Positions 15,348 to 22,672 of a stretch of 25,815 nucleotides of DNA are shown here, piece after piece; the first letter of the stretch is position 1; each line of letters starts with the position of its first letter. Location: assembly GCA_964462185.1 (NCBI GenBank), contig CAYWWV010000017.1, positions 1 through 25,815 of the forward strand. Direction: 5' to 3'. This DNA comes from RBG-16-57-9 sp964462185. Lineage in GTDB: Archaea > Thermoproteota > Bathyarchaeia > TCS64. Under the pieces are notes generated by a model. That model saw only the letters and a program-made list of their open reading frames with translations, searched no databases and was not told where the DNA came from. The position numbers were made by a program, and so were the translations under genes.

Positions 15348-15357
15348 ATATAAGTGT
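15348..15357 (-). promoter_or_regulatory. TATA box of the fabH-like gene
   Basis: On the minus strand CACTTATATG, centred 30 bases upstream of the ATG at 15322. It overlaps the alternative upstream start codon at 15349, which argues against using that start. Confidence 0.5.
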
Positions 15358-15370
15358 AGAGGGGTGGGGG

Positions 15371-16033
15371 CTACGCCAGGAACCTCTCCAAAAGGCTGAA
15401 CAAGCGGTCTCTGCTGGGCTTCCAGGTGACGGCCACGCTGAGGAGGATGGAGCCGGCCACAACTATGATGGGGGAGGCCGTTGAGCCCAAGGCGCCCTCC
15501 ATCCCCAAATAAATGAACCCGCCGAACATGGCCGCAGTGGAGTAGAGGATGGTCTTCCCCAAGGCCTCCACCAGGGCTAGCTTTGTGAAGGGGAACCGCC
15601 TGGAGCCGGCCAGGAGGACTATGGGGGTGTCTGGGAGGGGTGTGATGGAGACGAGGAGGACTGCCAGGAGCCCGTATTTTCCTATCCAGTGGGCCACCCT
15701 ATCCTCTAGTCCATACTCGTCGGCCAGGGACTCGGCCAGCCCCCACCCCAGGAAGTAGGTGGCCACCTCGCCCAGCGCCGCCCCCAAGCCGGTTGAGGCC
15801 CCCAGCACCACTGGATGGTAGGACTTGGTTAAAGGGAGAAACAGGGGTATGAACATGTCTCGGGCCACCACGGTGAGGTGGCTGAGCATGGCCGCCGTGA
15901 AGACCCCTGCCAGCCCCAGGGCCCCCAGCTCCTCCCCCTCCACCAACAACCTCCACAGCAGAGCACCAGAGAGCAGCGCCACAGAGACCACCCCTAGGAG
16001 GCTTAACCACGCCTTCCGCTTCAAATCCAACAC
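15371..16033 (-). CDS. VTT/DedA-like membrane protein
   Basis: An integral membrane protein of 220 residues with about five or six hydrophobic segments (near 10-28, 38-58, 74-98, 118-140, 150-178, 185-202). The centre carries features of the VTT (SNARE-associated/DedA) domain: a small-residue stretch GASTGLGAALGEVATYFLG (about 78-96) and, after KYGLLAVLLVSITPLPDTP, the PIVLLAGSRRFPFTK loop (about 136-150). Relatives act in lipid scrambling or ion/undecaprenyl-phosphate transport, but the substrate of this one cannot be told. The GTG start opens the first hydrophobic helix after a basic segment. It follows the fabH-like gene's 5' end in the same orientation, and each probably has its own promoter. 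Confidence 0.75.
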   Translation of the reverse strand: MLDLKRKAWLSLLGVVSVALLSGALLWRLLVEGEELGALGLAGVFTAAMLSHLTVVARDMFIPLFLPLTKSYHPVVLGASTGLGAALGEVATYFLGWGLAESLADEYGLEDRVAHWIGKYGLLAVLLVSITPLPDTPIVLLAGSRRFPFTKLALVEALGKTILYSTAAMFGGFIYLGMEGALGSTASPIIVVAGSILLSVAVTWKPSRDRLFSLLERFLA

Positions 16034-16066
16034 TCAGTAGGGGTTGGCTTGATATTTGACATTAAC

Positions 16067-16286
16067 CTACAGCTGGGGGGCGACCTCCTCCGAGCCGAAG
16101 GGGAATACTATGACGAAGTGGGTGACGCCCAGGTCTACGTATGGCTGGAGTAGTCGGGCTGCATCGCGGGGGTCTAGGTACTTCCAGCTGCGGATGCCAG
16201 TGTATTTCTCGTAGGGCGCGGGCCCAGGGGCCTCCGCCCCCTCCAGCGCCGGCCTCCACCTGGACACCGAAATCTATGTCCCTCAT
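16067..16286 (-). pseudogene. Remnant of an F420-dependent LLM-class oxidoreductase
   Basis: Two frames of the same strand look like the two ends of one luciferase-like, F420-dependent enzyme. From the ATG at 16286 the first ten codons read MRDIDFGVQV, like the first strand of LLM enzymes. In the next frame, the last ~45 codons read KYLDPRDAARLLQPYVDLGVTHFVIVFPFG and end soon after. That resembles the C-terminal helix-strand of the family (usually GTPEEVxExLxxYVDLGVTHFIL). Nearly all of the ~300-residue barrel between them is missing, so this is most likely an internal deletion plus frameshift. A short real protein from the GTG at 16267 is the alternative. Assignment rests on recall of family patterns. 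Confidence 0.5.
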
Positions 16287-16325
16287 AGGAGGGAGCAGGG
16301 AGGGGGAGATTTAACCGATTTGGGC

Positions 16326-16955
16326 TCACAAGGGTTTACACAGTATCTCCAGGAGCCGCAGGTCCCTAATCCGGCTGCTCTCAGCCGCCTCCACCACCAT
16401 GGCCGTATCCGCCCCCGCGTGGCTCCCAGCCACCACTACCACCCGGCTACCCGAGGGAATGGCATCGCTGTCCACAGCCATCATAGCTATCTCTGCGCAG
16501 ACCTTCACGCCCTGGCTGAAGAGCCTGAGGGTGTGGGCCACGACGACGTTGGGGGGTGGGAGTATCCAGGGGAGCCTCTGCCCCATGGGTTCCTTCCTCT
16601 CGGGGCGCTGACGCCCCATCCCCACGCAGACCCCGCCGGTGAGCACATCGGTGCAGGTAACTACCTTGACGCCTGCCTCCTCGAGCCTGGCCCTGGTTTC
16701 GGGGGGCATGAGTTGGAGCCCCTTCTCCCTGTACCCCGTAGCATGGGTCACCACCACCAGCTTCAAGCCACTGCCCTCAAAAACCTCCAAGGCCTTCAAC
16801 GCGGTGTAGCCCGTGGTGCTGCTCACCAGCACCGTCTCTATCCCCCTCTCCTTGGCCGCCTCCAAGGCAATCTTGAGAGTCTCCTCCGTATGCTCCTTCC
16901 CGGGCTTCTCCCAGTATGTCACCTTCCTAACAACACTCAAACCAGACACCTGCAC
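16326..16955 (-). CDS. Pyruvate kinase C-terminal-domain-like protein
   Basis: A stand-alone protein of 209 residues with the fold of the C-terminal alpha/beta domain of pyruvate kinase; a structural relative is known from Archaeoglobus. It has no catalytic barrel, so it is not a pyruvate kinase. Visible features are ETVLVSSTTGYTALKALEVF (about 40-59), VVVTHATGYREKG (about 66-78, the likely ligand loop) and SGSRVVVVAGSHAGADTAMVV near 168-188. Its role is unknown; members of this group are thought to bind a phosphorylated small molecule. The GTG at 16955 lies ~26 bases from a weak TATA-like CTTAAG; the next GTG six bases on is possible. Confidence 0.8.
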   Translation of the reverse strand: MQVSGLSVVRKVTYWEKPGKEHTEETLKIALEAAKERGIETVLVSSTTGYTALKALEVFEGSGLKLVVVTHATGYREKGLQLMPPETRARLEEAGVKVVTCTDVLTGGVCVGMGRQRPERKEPMGQRLPWILPPPNVVVAHTLRLFSQGVKVCAEIAMMAVDSDAIPSGSRVVVVAGSHAGADTAMVVEAAESSRIRDLRLLEILCKPL

Positions 16956-16987
16956 CCCTTTTTACAGGGGCCAATGCTTAAGGATAT

Positions 16988-18034
16988 CTACCGCCTAGGC
17001 CTGTGGAGGCCTCCCACTATGGGGATGGGTTCCCCACAGTTGAGGCAACGATTCTCCTGGTCCAGCTTCCAACCTGTGATGGCGTAACCCCTCCGAGCCA
17101 CCACCGTCGAACCACATGAAGGGCACAGGGTGTCCTCCCCCTCACCCCCCCTAGTGTTCCCGATGTAGACGTATCGGAGGCCCTCTTCCATAGCTATCTC
17201 CCTAGACCGCTGGAGGGTTTCCACCGGCGTTGGGGGAAGGTGGGTGAACCTGTACATGGGGAAGAACCTGCTTAGGTGGAGGGGTGTGTCAGGGCCCAGG
17301 TTCTCCGCTATGTATTTGGCCATCTCCCTGGCCTCTGAGGGGCTGTCGTTGGTCTGGGGGATTACCAGGAAGGTGATCTCCACGTGGACGCCGTGGTCGT
17401 GCATGAACTGGGTGGCCTCCAAGACCTTCTCCAGCTGCCCACCGCAGTACCTGGTGTAGAACTCGGGGTTGAAGCTCTTCCAGTCCACGTTGGCGGCGTC
17501 GATGTAGTCCACCACCTGGGCGAAGCTGGGTATGTGGGTGTAGCCGTTGGTGACCAAGACGTTTTTCAGCCCCGACTCGTGGGCGAACCTGGCGGTGTCC
17601 TCCACGTAGTTTAGGTTTATGAGGGGCTCGTTGTAGGTGTAGGAGATTATGTCGCATTCCTGGGTTAGGGCTATCCCCACCACCTCCTCCGGCTCCATAT
17701 GCCTGGTGTGGACGGCGTCCACAGAGGCCGTGCTCAACTCGTAATTCTGGCACCAGGGGCAGGAGAAGTTGCAACCCACACTGCTTATGCTCAGGGTGAC
17801 GCTGCCTGGGTGGAAGTGGGCCAGGGGCTTCTTCTCGATGGGGTCGAAGGCCAGGGCGGTGATCCTCCCATAGCTCAGGTCCATAATCTTGTCGCCCCTC
17901 CTCTCCTTGGTGCCACACCTGCCCCTCCCCCCCTCCCCCAGGACGCAGAGGTGGGGGCAGATGGTGCACTGGAGGCCCCCCTCGACGCGCCCCACAAACC
18001 GTGATTCCACGGGGAGACCAATGGTGGGGGCCAC
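16988..18034 (-). CDS. AmmeMemoRadiSam-type radical SAM enzyme (PFL-activase-like)
   Basis: A radical SAM protein related to pyruvate-formate-lyase activase. With the GTG at 18034 it has 348 residues. It has an N-terminal Cys cluster (C23, C26, C30, C40: CTICPHLC...GRCG), the SAM/4Fe-4S motif CxxxCxxC at 88-95 (GCNFSCPWCQN), the barrel (TYNEPL, NVLVTNGY, NVDWKS) and a C-terminal zinc ribbon (CPSC ... CLNC). This order is that of the radical SAM member of the AMMECR1/Memo/radical-SAM trio. The AMMECR1 and Memo partners are not in the window, and the substrate of the system is unknown. The open frame extends to 18133, but that would overlap the divergent gene and its promoter, so I favour the GTG. 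Confidence 0.88.
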   Translation of the reverse strand: MAPTIGLPVESRFVGRVEGGLQCTICPHLCVLGEGGRGRCGTKERRGDKIMDLSYGRITALAFDPIEKKPLAHFHPGSVTLSISSVGCNFSCPWCQNYELSTASVDAVHTRHMEPEEVVGIALTQECDIISYTYNEPLINLNYVEDTARFAHESGLKNVLVTNGYTHIPSFAQVVDYIDAANVDWKSFNPEFYTRYCGGQLEKVLEATQFMHDHGVHVEITFLVIPQTNDSPSEAREMAKYIAENLGPDTPLHLSRFFPMYRFTHLPPTPVETLQRSREIAMEEGLRYVYIGNTRGGEGEDTLCPSCGSTVVARRGYAITGWKLDQENRCLNCGEPIPIVGGLHRPRR

Positions 18035-18066
18035 TATATGCTTTTCTAAGACCCCCTGGGAAACCG

Positions 18067-18076
18067 ATTTAAAAAG
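18067..18076. promoter_or_regulatory. Shared core promoter of the divergent radical SAM genes
   Basis: ATTTAAAAAG serves as a TATA-like element in both directions. The plus-strand ATG (18095) is about 24 bases from its centre. The minus-strand GTG (18034) is about 37 bases away, leaving an ~11-base leader. Confidence 0.4.
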
Positions 18077-18094
18077 CGGGGAGTTTACCCACCC

Positions 18095-19141
18095 ATGAGA
18101 ACCAGTGGGCCCTGGGGAAACCCCCTCGACCACCCCGGCGTAGCTAGGGCCCTAAAGAGGTATGTCCAAGTGGTGAGGGGGAGGCTACCCCCCCTACACC
18201 AGGTGGCGGCCTCCACCCCCGCCCCCTTCAGCCCAGGCCAATCCACCGAGGAGCTCTGGAGGACCCACCAGAGGGCTCTAGAGGGAGAAACCCGTGGAGA
18301 GCCCCTCGCGGAGGGCACCCTCCTAGACCTGAAGGCCGAGTTGGCCCGCAGAATCATGTCCAGCTGCGCCTTCTGCGAGAGGAGGTGCGGCGTAGACAGG
18401 CTGGGAGGCGAGAGGGGTTTCTGCGGTGCAGGCGACAAGTTCACCCTGTATTCGGCCTTCCCCCACCTGGGAGAGGAGCCCGAGCTGGTGCCCTCGGGCA
18501 CCCTCTTCACGGGGGGGTGCAGCATCAGGTGCCTCCACTGCCAGAACTGGGACATCAGCCAGTGGGCCTCCAGGGGGGTGGAGATGGGACCCAGGGAGAT
18601 GGCACGCCAGATGGAGAAGCTGGAGAGGAGGGGCTGCATAAACCTGAACCTGGTGGGCGGCGACCCCACCCCCTACCTATGGCACTGGCTGGAGGCCTTC
18701 AAGCAAGCCCGGGTGAGCATCCCCATGGTTTGGAACAGCAACAGCTACTATAGCCCAGAGTCCGCCAGGCTGCTGGCCGGGTTCGCCGACCTATACCTCC
18801 TGGACTTCAAGTATGGTAACAATGAATGCGCCGAGGAGCTCTCCCAGGCCCCCGGCTACTGGGAGGCCTGCACCAGGAACCACCTGGAGGCCGCGAAACA
18901 CGGCGAACTCATCGTAAGGGTACTGGTGCTACCCGGCCACAACCACTGCTGCACCCGCCCCATCTTGGAGTGGATAGCACGGAACCTGGGCCCCGGGACA
19001 AGGGTCAACCTCATGTTCCAGTACCGCCCCGAGTGGAGAGCCCCACAACACCCCACCCTAAAAAGAAGACTAACAGCCCAGGAGATAGCCGAGGCCCGGG
19101 AAATGGCCCGTGAAGCAGGTCTAAGAAACCTGGTGCGATGA
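18095..19141 (+). CDS. PflX-like radical SAM protein (COG1313 type)
   Basis: A second PFL-activase-like radical SAM protein, 348 residues, divergent from the first. Residues ~1-85 are an extension without cofactor motifs. A Cys cluster follows at C91, C94, C98 and C110 (CAFCERRCGV...GFCGAG), then the SAM cluster CxxxCxxC at 142-149 (GGCSIRCLHCQNWDISQ). Further barrel elements are NLVGGDPTPY (about 184-193), MVWNSNSYYSPE (about 211-222), YLLDFKYGN and RVLVLPGHNHCC (about 278-289). These match the PflX-like group, whose substrates are unknown. No glycyl-radical enzyme for it to activate is present nearby. It ends 38 bases before the convergent purE stop. Confidence 0.88.
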   Translation: MRTSGPWGNPLDHPGVARALKRYVQVVRGRLPPLHQVAASTPAPFSPGQSTEELWRTHQRALEGETRGEPLAEGTLLDLKAELARRIMSSCAFCERRCGVDRLGGERGFCGAGDKFTLYSAFPHLGEEPELVPSGTLFTGGCSIRCLHCQNWDISQWASRGVEMGPREMARQMEKLERRGCINLNLVGGDPTPYLWHWLEAFKQARVSIPMVWNSNSYYSPESARLLAGFADLYLLDFKYGNNECAEELSQAPGYWEACTRNHLEAAKHGELIVRVLVLPGHNHCCTRPILEWIARNLGPGTRVNLMFQYRPEWRAPQHPTLKRRLTAQEIAEAREMAREAGLRNLVR

Positions 19142-19179
19142 CCCAGGGCAAGCCCCATAGATACCCGCTAAAACCACGC

Positions 19180-19620
19180 CTACTGTTTAGCCCTCTTCTC
19201 CCGGTATGCCTCCAGCCTTTCCGCCAGCTCTGGATTGCTGAGGGCGAGTATCTCCACCGCCAGGAGGGCTGCGTTTCTGGCTCCGTCGATGCCCATGGTG
19301 GCCACGGGTACCCCTGGAGGCATCTGGGCTATGCTTAGGAGGCTGTCCAGCCCCCCCAGCTTCACCTCTCGGGGAACGCCTATTACGGGTTTAATGGTTC
19401 TCGCCGCTATGGCGCCTGGGAGGGCTGCTGAGAGGCCTGCGATGGCTATGAACACCTGGGCCTGGGATGTTTCAACGTATGCGGCGAGCTTCTCGGGGTT
19501 TCGGTGGGCCGATATGACTTGGACCTCGTGGGCCACCTGGAACTCCTCGAGGGTCTTGGATGCCTTCTCAGCCAGCTGTCGGTCGGATTCGCTGCCCATA
19601 ACTATGGAGACGTAGACCAT
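19180..19620 (-). CDS. purE: N5-CAIR mutase / AIR carboxylase catalytic subunit
   Basis: The carboxylation step of de novo purine synthesis, which forms CAIR. The product is 146 residues from the ATG at 19620 (the open frame runs further up to 19785, but that is beyond the promoter). It has MGSESD at 8-13, the phosphate/substrate loop SAHRNPEKL with catalytic His39 (E. coli His45), IAGLSAALPGAIAA (60-73) and SLLSIAQMPPGVPVATMGID. The usual HLPG of bacterial class I enzymes reads ALPG, which makes its class (N5-CAIR or AIR plus CO2) uncertain. No purK is in the window. It stands ~500 bases past the end of purF with a secreted-protein gene between them, and shares a promoter core with that gene. 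Confidence 0.93.
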   Translation of the reverse strand: MVYVSIVMGSESDRQLAEKASKTLEEFQVAHEVQVISAHRNPEKLAAYVETSQAQVFIAIAGLSAALPGAIAARTIKPVIGVPREVKLGGLDSLLSIAQMPPGVPVATMGIDGARNAALLAVEILALSNPELAERLEAYREKRAKQ

Positions 19621-19641
19621 GGCTTGTTTGTCTCGGTGACA

Positions 19642-19652
19642 GATTAAATAAG
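19642..19652. promoter_or_regulatory. Shared core promoter of purE and the divergent secreted-protein gene
   Basis: GATTAAATAAG reads as TATA-like in both directions. It is centred 27 bases from the purE ATG (19620) and 31 bases from the divergent GTG (19678). There is no room for a second TATA box on either side. Confidence 0.5.
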
Positions 19653-19677
19653 TTGCCGTGGGTCGCCCAATCAAACG

Positions 19678-20175
19678 GTGAGACCGAGAACAGCCATGTG
19701 GGGGGTACAGCTCGCATTGCTGGTGGCTGCGGTGACACCGCCAGCCCTGGGCTGGGCCCCCGTGGAATACTCCAGATGGCAGCAAGCCGACCTAGTCCTA
19801 GAGGGAAGAATAACAAGGAGAACCACCCTCACCGGGGAAACCTTCGACGAGTTCGAGGTGGACCGGGTCCTCAAACCCGGATTCCTACTCGAACAGCCCT
19901 ACACCAAGGGCACCGTCTCCAGCCGATCAATACTGCTCCCACCCACCACACTACCCACCCACACCCCCCTAAGGGTATACTTAAAGCAAGAAGGCAACAA
20001 GCTACGCCTCTTGGGGGTGGAGGAGGAGAAGAGGGAGAACCCCCTGGTGTGGGGGCCGGGGGTTGTCGCCCTGGCGGCCCTGGCGGCCCTGGCCTCCACC
20101 CAGGCCACGGGAGCCGGCAGCGCTACTCGTAGATCCGGCCCCTCTCAGACTCCCCACTCTGGAGGCGCTTCCTGA
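19678..20175 (+). CDS. Small exported or membrane-anchored protein of unknown function
   Basis: I recognise no family. The 165 residues begin with a signal peptide (1-25: basic start, MWGVQLALLVAAV core, ALG end). A beta-rich ectodomain follows (~26-118; strands ADLVLEGRITRRT, FDEFEVDRVLKPGF, PLRVYLKQEGNKLRLLGVE), then a small-residue hydrophobic segment (~123-140, GPGVVALAALAALAS) that may anchor it, and a G/S/R-rich tail. The N-terminal domain with its LVLEGRITRR opening looks like a small beta-barrel. GTG 19678 suits the shared promoter; ATG 19696 is an alternative. Its last 53 bases overlap the 3' end of purF on the other strand, so its tail sequence is constrained by purF. Confidence 0.65.
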   Translation: MRPRTAMWGVQLALLVAAVTPPALGWAPVEYSRWQQADLVLEGRITRRTTLTGETFDEFEVDRVLKPGFLLEQPYTKGTVSSRSILLPPTTLPTHTPLRVYLKQEGNKLRLLGVEEEKRENPLVWGPGVVALAALAALASTQATGAGSATRRSGPSQTPHSGGAS

Positions 20176-21571
20176 TCTCGGAGGCAATCCGGTTCGCCTC
20201 GGGGGTGGGGTACTCATTGGTTACGCACCCTAGGCAGAGCTGGTCCCTCCTCAACCCCAACTCCTTGACATACTCCTCCACGGGCATATAGTTCACACTG
20301 TCCGCCCCCAACTCCTCGGCCACCTGCTCCTCGTCCAGCCGGGAGCCGATAAGCTCCCCGTAGGTGCTCATGTCTATGCCGTAGAAACATGGCCCAACTA
20401 TTCGGGGGAAGGTGATAAACAGGTGGACCTCCCTAGCCCCAGCATCCCGGAGCCTCCGCACATTCCCCCGCATGGTGTCCCCCCGAACAATGCTGTCGTC
20501 CACCACGGCCACACGTTTACCCACGATCTTGGGGGCCAAGATGTTCAGCTTCCTGTAGATGACCGTCTGGCGGTCCACCCCATCGGTGATGAAAGCCCTC
20601 TGGCTAACATAGCGGTGCCTCCTGAGGGCCATCTCCCAGCGGAGCCCCGACTCCTCGTGGAAGCCGTAGGCGGCGTCTATGGCGCTCTCAGGGAGGCAGA
20701 CCACTACCTCGCAGCGGCTGGCTTTCTCCTTGTAGATTCTGGCCAGGGCAGCTCCCAAAGCGCGGCGGACCTCGTATACATACCTCCCGTTGTAGAGGGT
20801 GTCGGGGCGGCTGAAGTAGGCGTATTCGAAGGCGCAGAAGGCTTGGCCTAGGCCGGGGTGGGCTTGGACCTGGGTGAGAACCCCGTCCCGCACCACCATC
20901 AGCTCCCCAGGCCTCAACTCCCGTTGCCAATCTATCCCGTTGATGGCCAGACCCGTGCTCTCGCTGCTGAAGGCGTACCTTCCTCTCGAGTATCCAAAGC
21001 AGAGGGGTTTGATGCCTAGGGGGTCTTTGAAGGCGAATAGGGTTCCGTCGTCCAGGAGGCCTGTGATGCTGTAGGCCCCATCCAAGACCTCCATGATGGA
21101 GGAGACGGCGCCGGTGAGGTCTCCCCTCTCCTCCAGCTCCCGGGCCAACAAGCCGGCCAAAATGTGGGAGTCGGAGGTGCCCCTCCCCCGAGCCACCTCC
21201 TTAAACTTGTTGGCGTTCACCAGGTTGCCGTTGAAGCTGATGACCAGCTTCCTCTCCCTCCCCTGCCCCATAATGGGCATGGCGTCGTTGCAGAGGGACT
21301 CGTAGTTGTTGCTCCCGCTGGTGGTGTAACGCACGTTGGCTACTCCCACGTGGCCTGGGAGCTGCTTCACCTGGCTCTCCCTTCCAGGCTCCTTGATGGG
21401 TGGGATTAGGCCTAGCCTGGTATAGTGGTGGAGCCTCCCGTCGTAGGTGGCGAAGCCGTGGCTCTGGTGGCCCCTGTGGTTCTGGGCCAGCATACCCCAG
21501 TAAAGGTAGGGGAAAACCGGCTCATCAGGACAGTAGGCCCCGAAGACGCCGCACTTCTCCCTGGGCTCCAC
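20123..21571 (-). CDS. purF: Amidophosphoribosyltransferase (PurF)
   Basis: First committed step of purine synthesis: PRPP plus glutamine gives 5-phosphoribosylamine. The 482 residues match the family. The N-terminal nucleophile Cys7 follows a six-residue propeptide (CGVFGAY) that must be cleaved off. The glutaminase domain has ANVRYTTSG and FNGNLVN. The PRPP loop is VAVVDDSIVRGDT. The four Cys expected of the Fe-S (Bacillus-type) class are present: one in FCAFEYAYFSRPDT, one in PCFYGIDMS and two in LCLGCVTNEYPT. It is therefore likely an oxygen-sensitive form. Translation is coupled to purC: the purC TAG and the purF GTG share one base. The 3' end overlaps a convergent secreted-protein gene. 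Confidence 0.96.
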   Translation of the reverse strand: MEPREKCGVFGAYCPDEPVFPYLYWGMLAQNHRGHQSHGFATYDGRLHHYTRLGLIPPIKEPGRESQVKQLPGHVGVANVRYTTSGSNNYESLCNDAMPIMGQGRERKLVISFNGNLVNANKFKEVARGRGTSDSHILAGLLARELEERGDLTGAVSSIMEVLDGAYSITGLLDDGTLFAFKDPLGIKPLCFGYSRGRYAFSSESTGLAINGIDWQRELRPGELMVVRDGVLTQVQAHPGLGQAFCAFEYAYFSRPDTLYNGRYVYEVRRALGAALARIYKEKASRCEVVVCLPESAIDAAYGFHEESGLRWEMALRRHRYVSQRAFITDGVDRQTVIYRKLNILAPKIVGKRVAVVDDSIVRGDTMRGNVRRLRDAGAREVHLFITFPRIVGPCFYGIDMSTYGELIGSRLDEEQVAEELGADSVNYMPVEEYVKELGLRRDQLCLGCVTNEYPTPEANRIASEIRKRLQSGESERGRIYE

Positions 21572-22536
21572 TATAGCTCCCCCAGCACCTGGTCGAGGGT
21601 CTTCAGGTCCAGCTCCTCCAGGCGAGCCTTACCCGTTAAAACCTGGTAGCTGGCCACGCATCGCTTGGAGACCTCCCGGACCACGGGCCAGGGTATCTCG
21701 GGGGGTTGGCCCTCACCCGTGTATCCCTGGTGCCTCATGAAGCTCCTAAGGAACTCTTTGTCCAGGCAATGGGACTCCTGGGGCTTGCCCGGCTCGTAGA
21801 ACCTCTTGGCCCAGAAGCGGGCCGAGTCGTGGGTGGGGGGCTCATCGATCTGGATGAGCCTGTCCCCCAGCCTCCCGTACTCCAATTTAAAGTCGGGGAT
21901 AATCAAACCCCGCCTCTCAGCCCTATCCCGGTACCTCTCGAAGAGCCTGTAGGTGGCCTCCTCCAACTCGTCCCACTCATCCCTTGTGCACAGCCCCCGC
22001 TCAATGGCCTGGCTCCGGCTAATCTCGACGTCGTGGCCCACATCCTCCTTGGTGGTGGGGGTTATGATGACCTCTGGTAGCTCCTCGGCCATCTCCAACC
22101 CCCCGGGGAGCCGAACACCGCTGATGGTTCTGGCCCCCCTCTTATAGGCCCTCCAAGCGGAGCCGTAGAGGTAGGCCCTACAAACCCACTCCACGTCCAC
22201 CCTCTCAGCCTTCACCACCTTCATGAGACGGGGTTCCAGCTCCTCCACGAAGTGGTTGTCGAAGACGCCCTTGGTGTCCTTGAACCAGAAGACGCTGAGG
22301 GCATGGAGGCTGGTGCCCTTGTGGGGTATAAGGGTGGGGAAAACCACATCGAAGGCGCTTATCCGGTCGGTGGTGAATATGTGCAGGTGATCCCCCATGT
22401 CGTAGACGTCTCTCACCTTTCCCCTGCGGGGTACAGGGTTGCCGCCGTAAAGATTAGAAGACTTGACGGCTTGGATTCTTCCCTCGCCTAGGGGGTCGTC
22501 CATGGCCACTGTTTCAAGTTTGGCTGGATTCTCCAT
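21571..22536 (-). CDS. purC: SAICAR synthetase (PurC)
   Basis: Joins CAIR and aspartate with ATP to make SAICAR in purine synthesis. From the ATG at 22536 the product has 321 residues. The N-terminal strand GKVRDVYDMGDHLHIFTTDRISAFDV carries the ATP-site signature, and EWVCRAYLYGSAW, IIPDFKLEYG and QIDEPPTHDSARFW match catalytic elements of the family. The DEPPTHDSARFW motif and overall length put it with the longer PurC form found in yeast and some prokaryotes. The frame is open to 22599, but the upper part covers the TATA box and palindrome, so the ATG at 22536 is preferred. It is the first gene of purC-purF, and a perfect palindrome overlaps its promoter. Confidence 0.95.
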   Translation of the reverse strand: MENPAKLETVAMDDPLGEGRIQAVKSSNLYGGNPVPRRGKVRDVYDMGDHLHIFTTDRISAFDVVFPTLIPHKGTSLHALSVFWFKDTKGVFDNHFVEELEPRLMKVVKAERVDVEWVCRAYLYGSAWRAYKRGARTISGVRLPGGLEMAEELPEVIITPTTKEDVGHDVEISRSQAIERGLCTRDEWDELEEATYRLFERYRDRAERRGLIIPDFKLEYGRLGDRLIQIDEPPTHDSARFWAKRFYEPGKPQESHCLDKEFLRSFMRHQGYTGEGQPPEIPWPVVREVSKRCVASYQVLTGKARLEELDLKTLDQVLGEL

Positions 22537-22554
22537 GGTCTTACAAGCATAGCT

Positions 22555-22571
22555 AATATGTTTAACATATT
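22555..22571. promoter_or_regulatory. Perfect 17-base palindrome over the purC promoter
   Basis: Arms AATATGTT and AACATATT are exact reverse complements around one T. On the minus strand the right arm merges with the TATA box of purC (TTAAATAT, about 22567-22574). A bound factor would therefore block purC-purF. The repeated TATGCAA (22593-22599 and 22612-22618) lies nearby. I see no copy of the palindrome at the purE promoter. Confidence 0.5.
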
Positions 22572-22637
22572 TAAGGGGTTTTTTAACACATATATGCAAC
22601 TTTCATGGGTGTATGCAAAGCCGCAGCCACACCCAAA

Positions 22638-22645
22638 CTTATATT
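22638..22645 (+). promoter_or_regulatory. TATA box of the FAD-dependent dehydrogenase gene
   Basis: CTTATATT, centred about 31 bases before the GTG at 22673, which supports that start over the ATG at 22613. Confidence 0.45.
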
Positions 22646-22672
22646 GCGCCTCTTAGTGGATACTCGGGGGAT

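Noticed and set aside
14345..15349. Reading the FabH-like gene as archaeal HMG-CoA synthase
   Set aside because: The DEWIRTKTGM region, the triad spacing and the GYGGGLSWGA end follow FabH. The archaeal HMG-CoA synthase has a different N-terminus.
22613..22672. Upstream ATG extension of the FAD dehydrogenase
   Set aside because: The extra 20 residues look unlike the family, and a TATA box at 22638-22645 inside this stretch points to the GTG at 22673.
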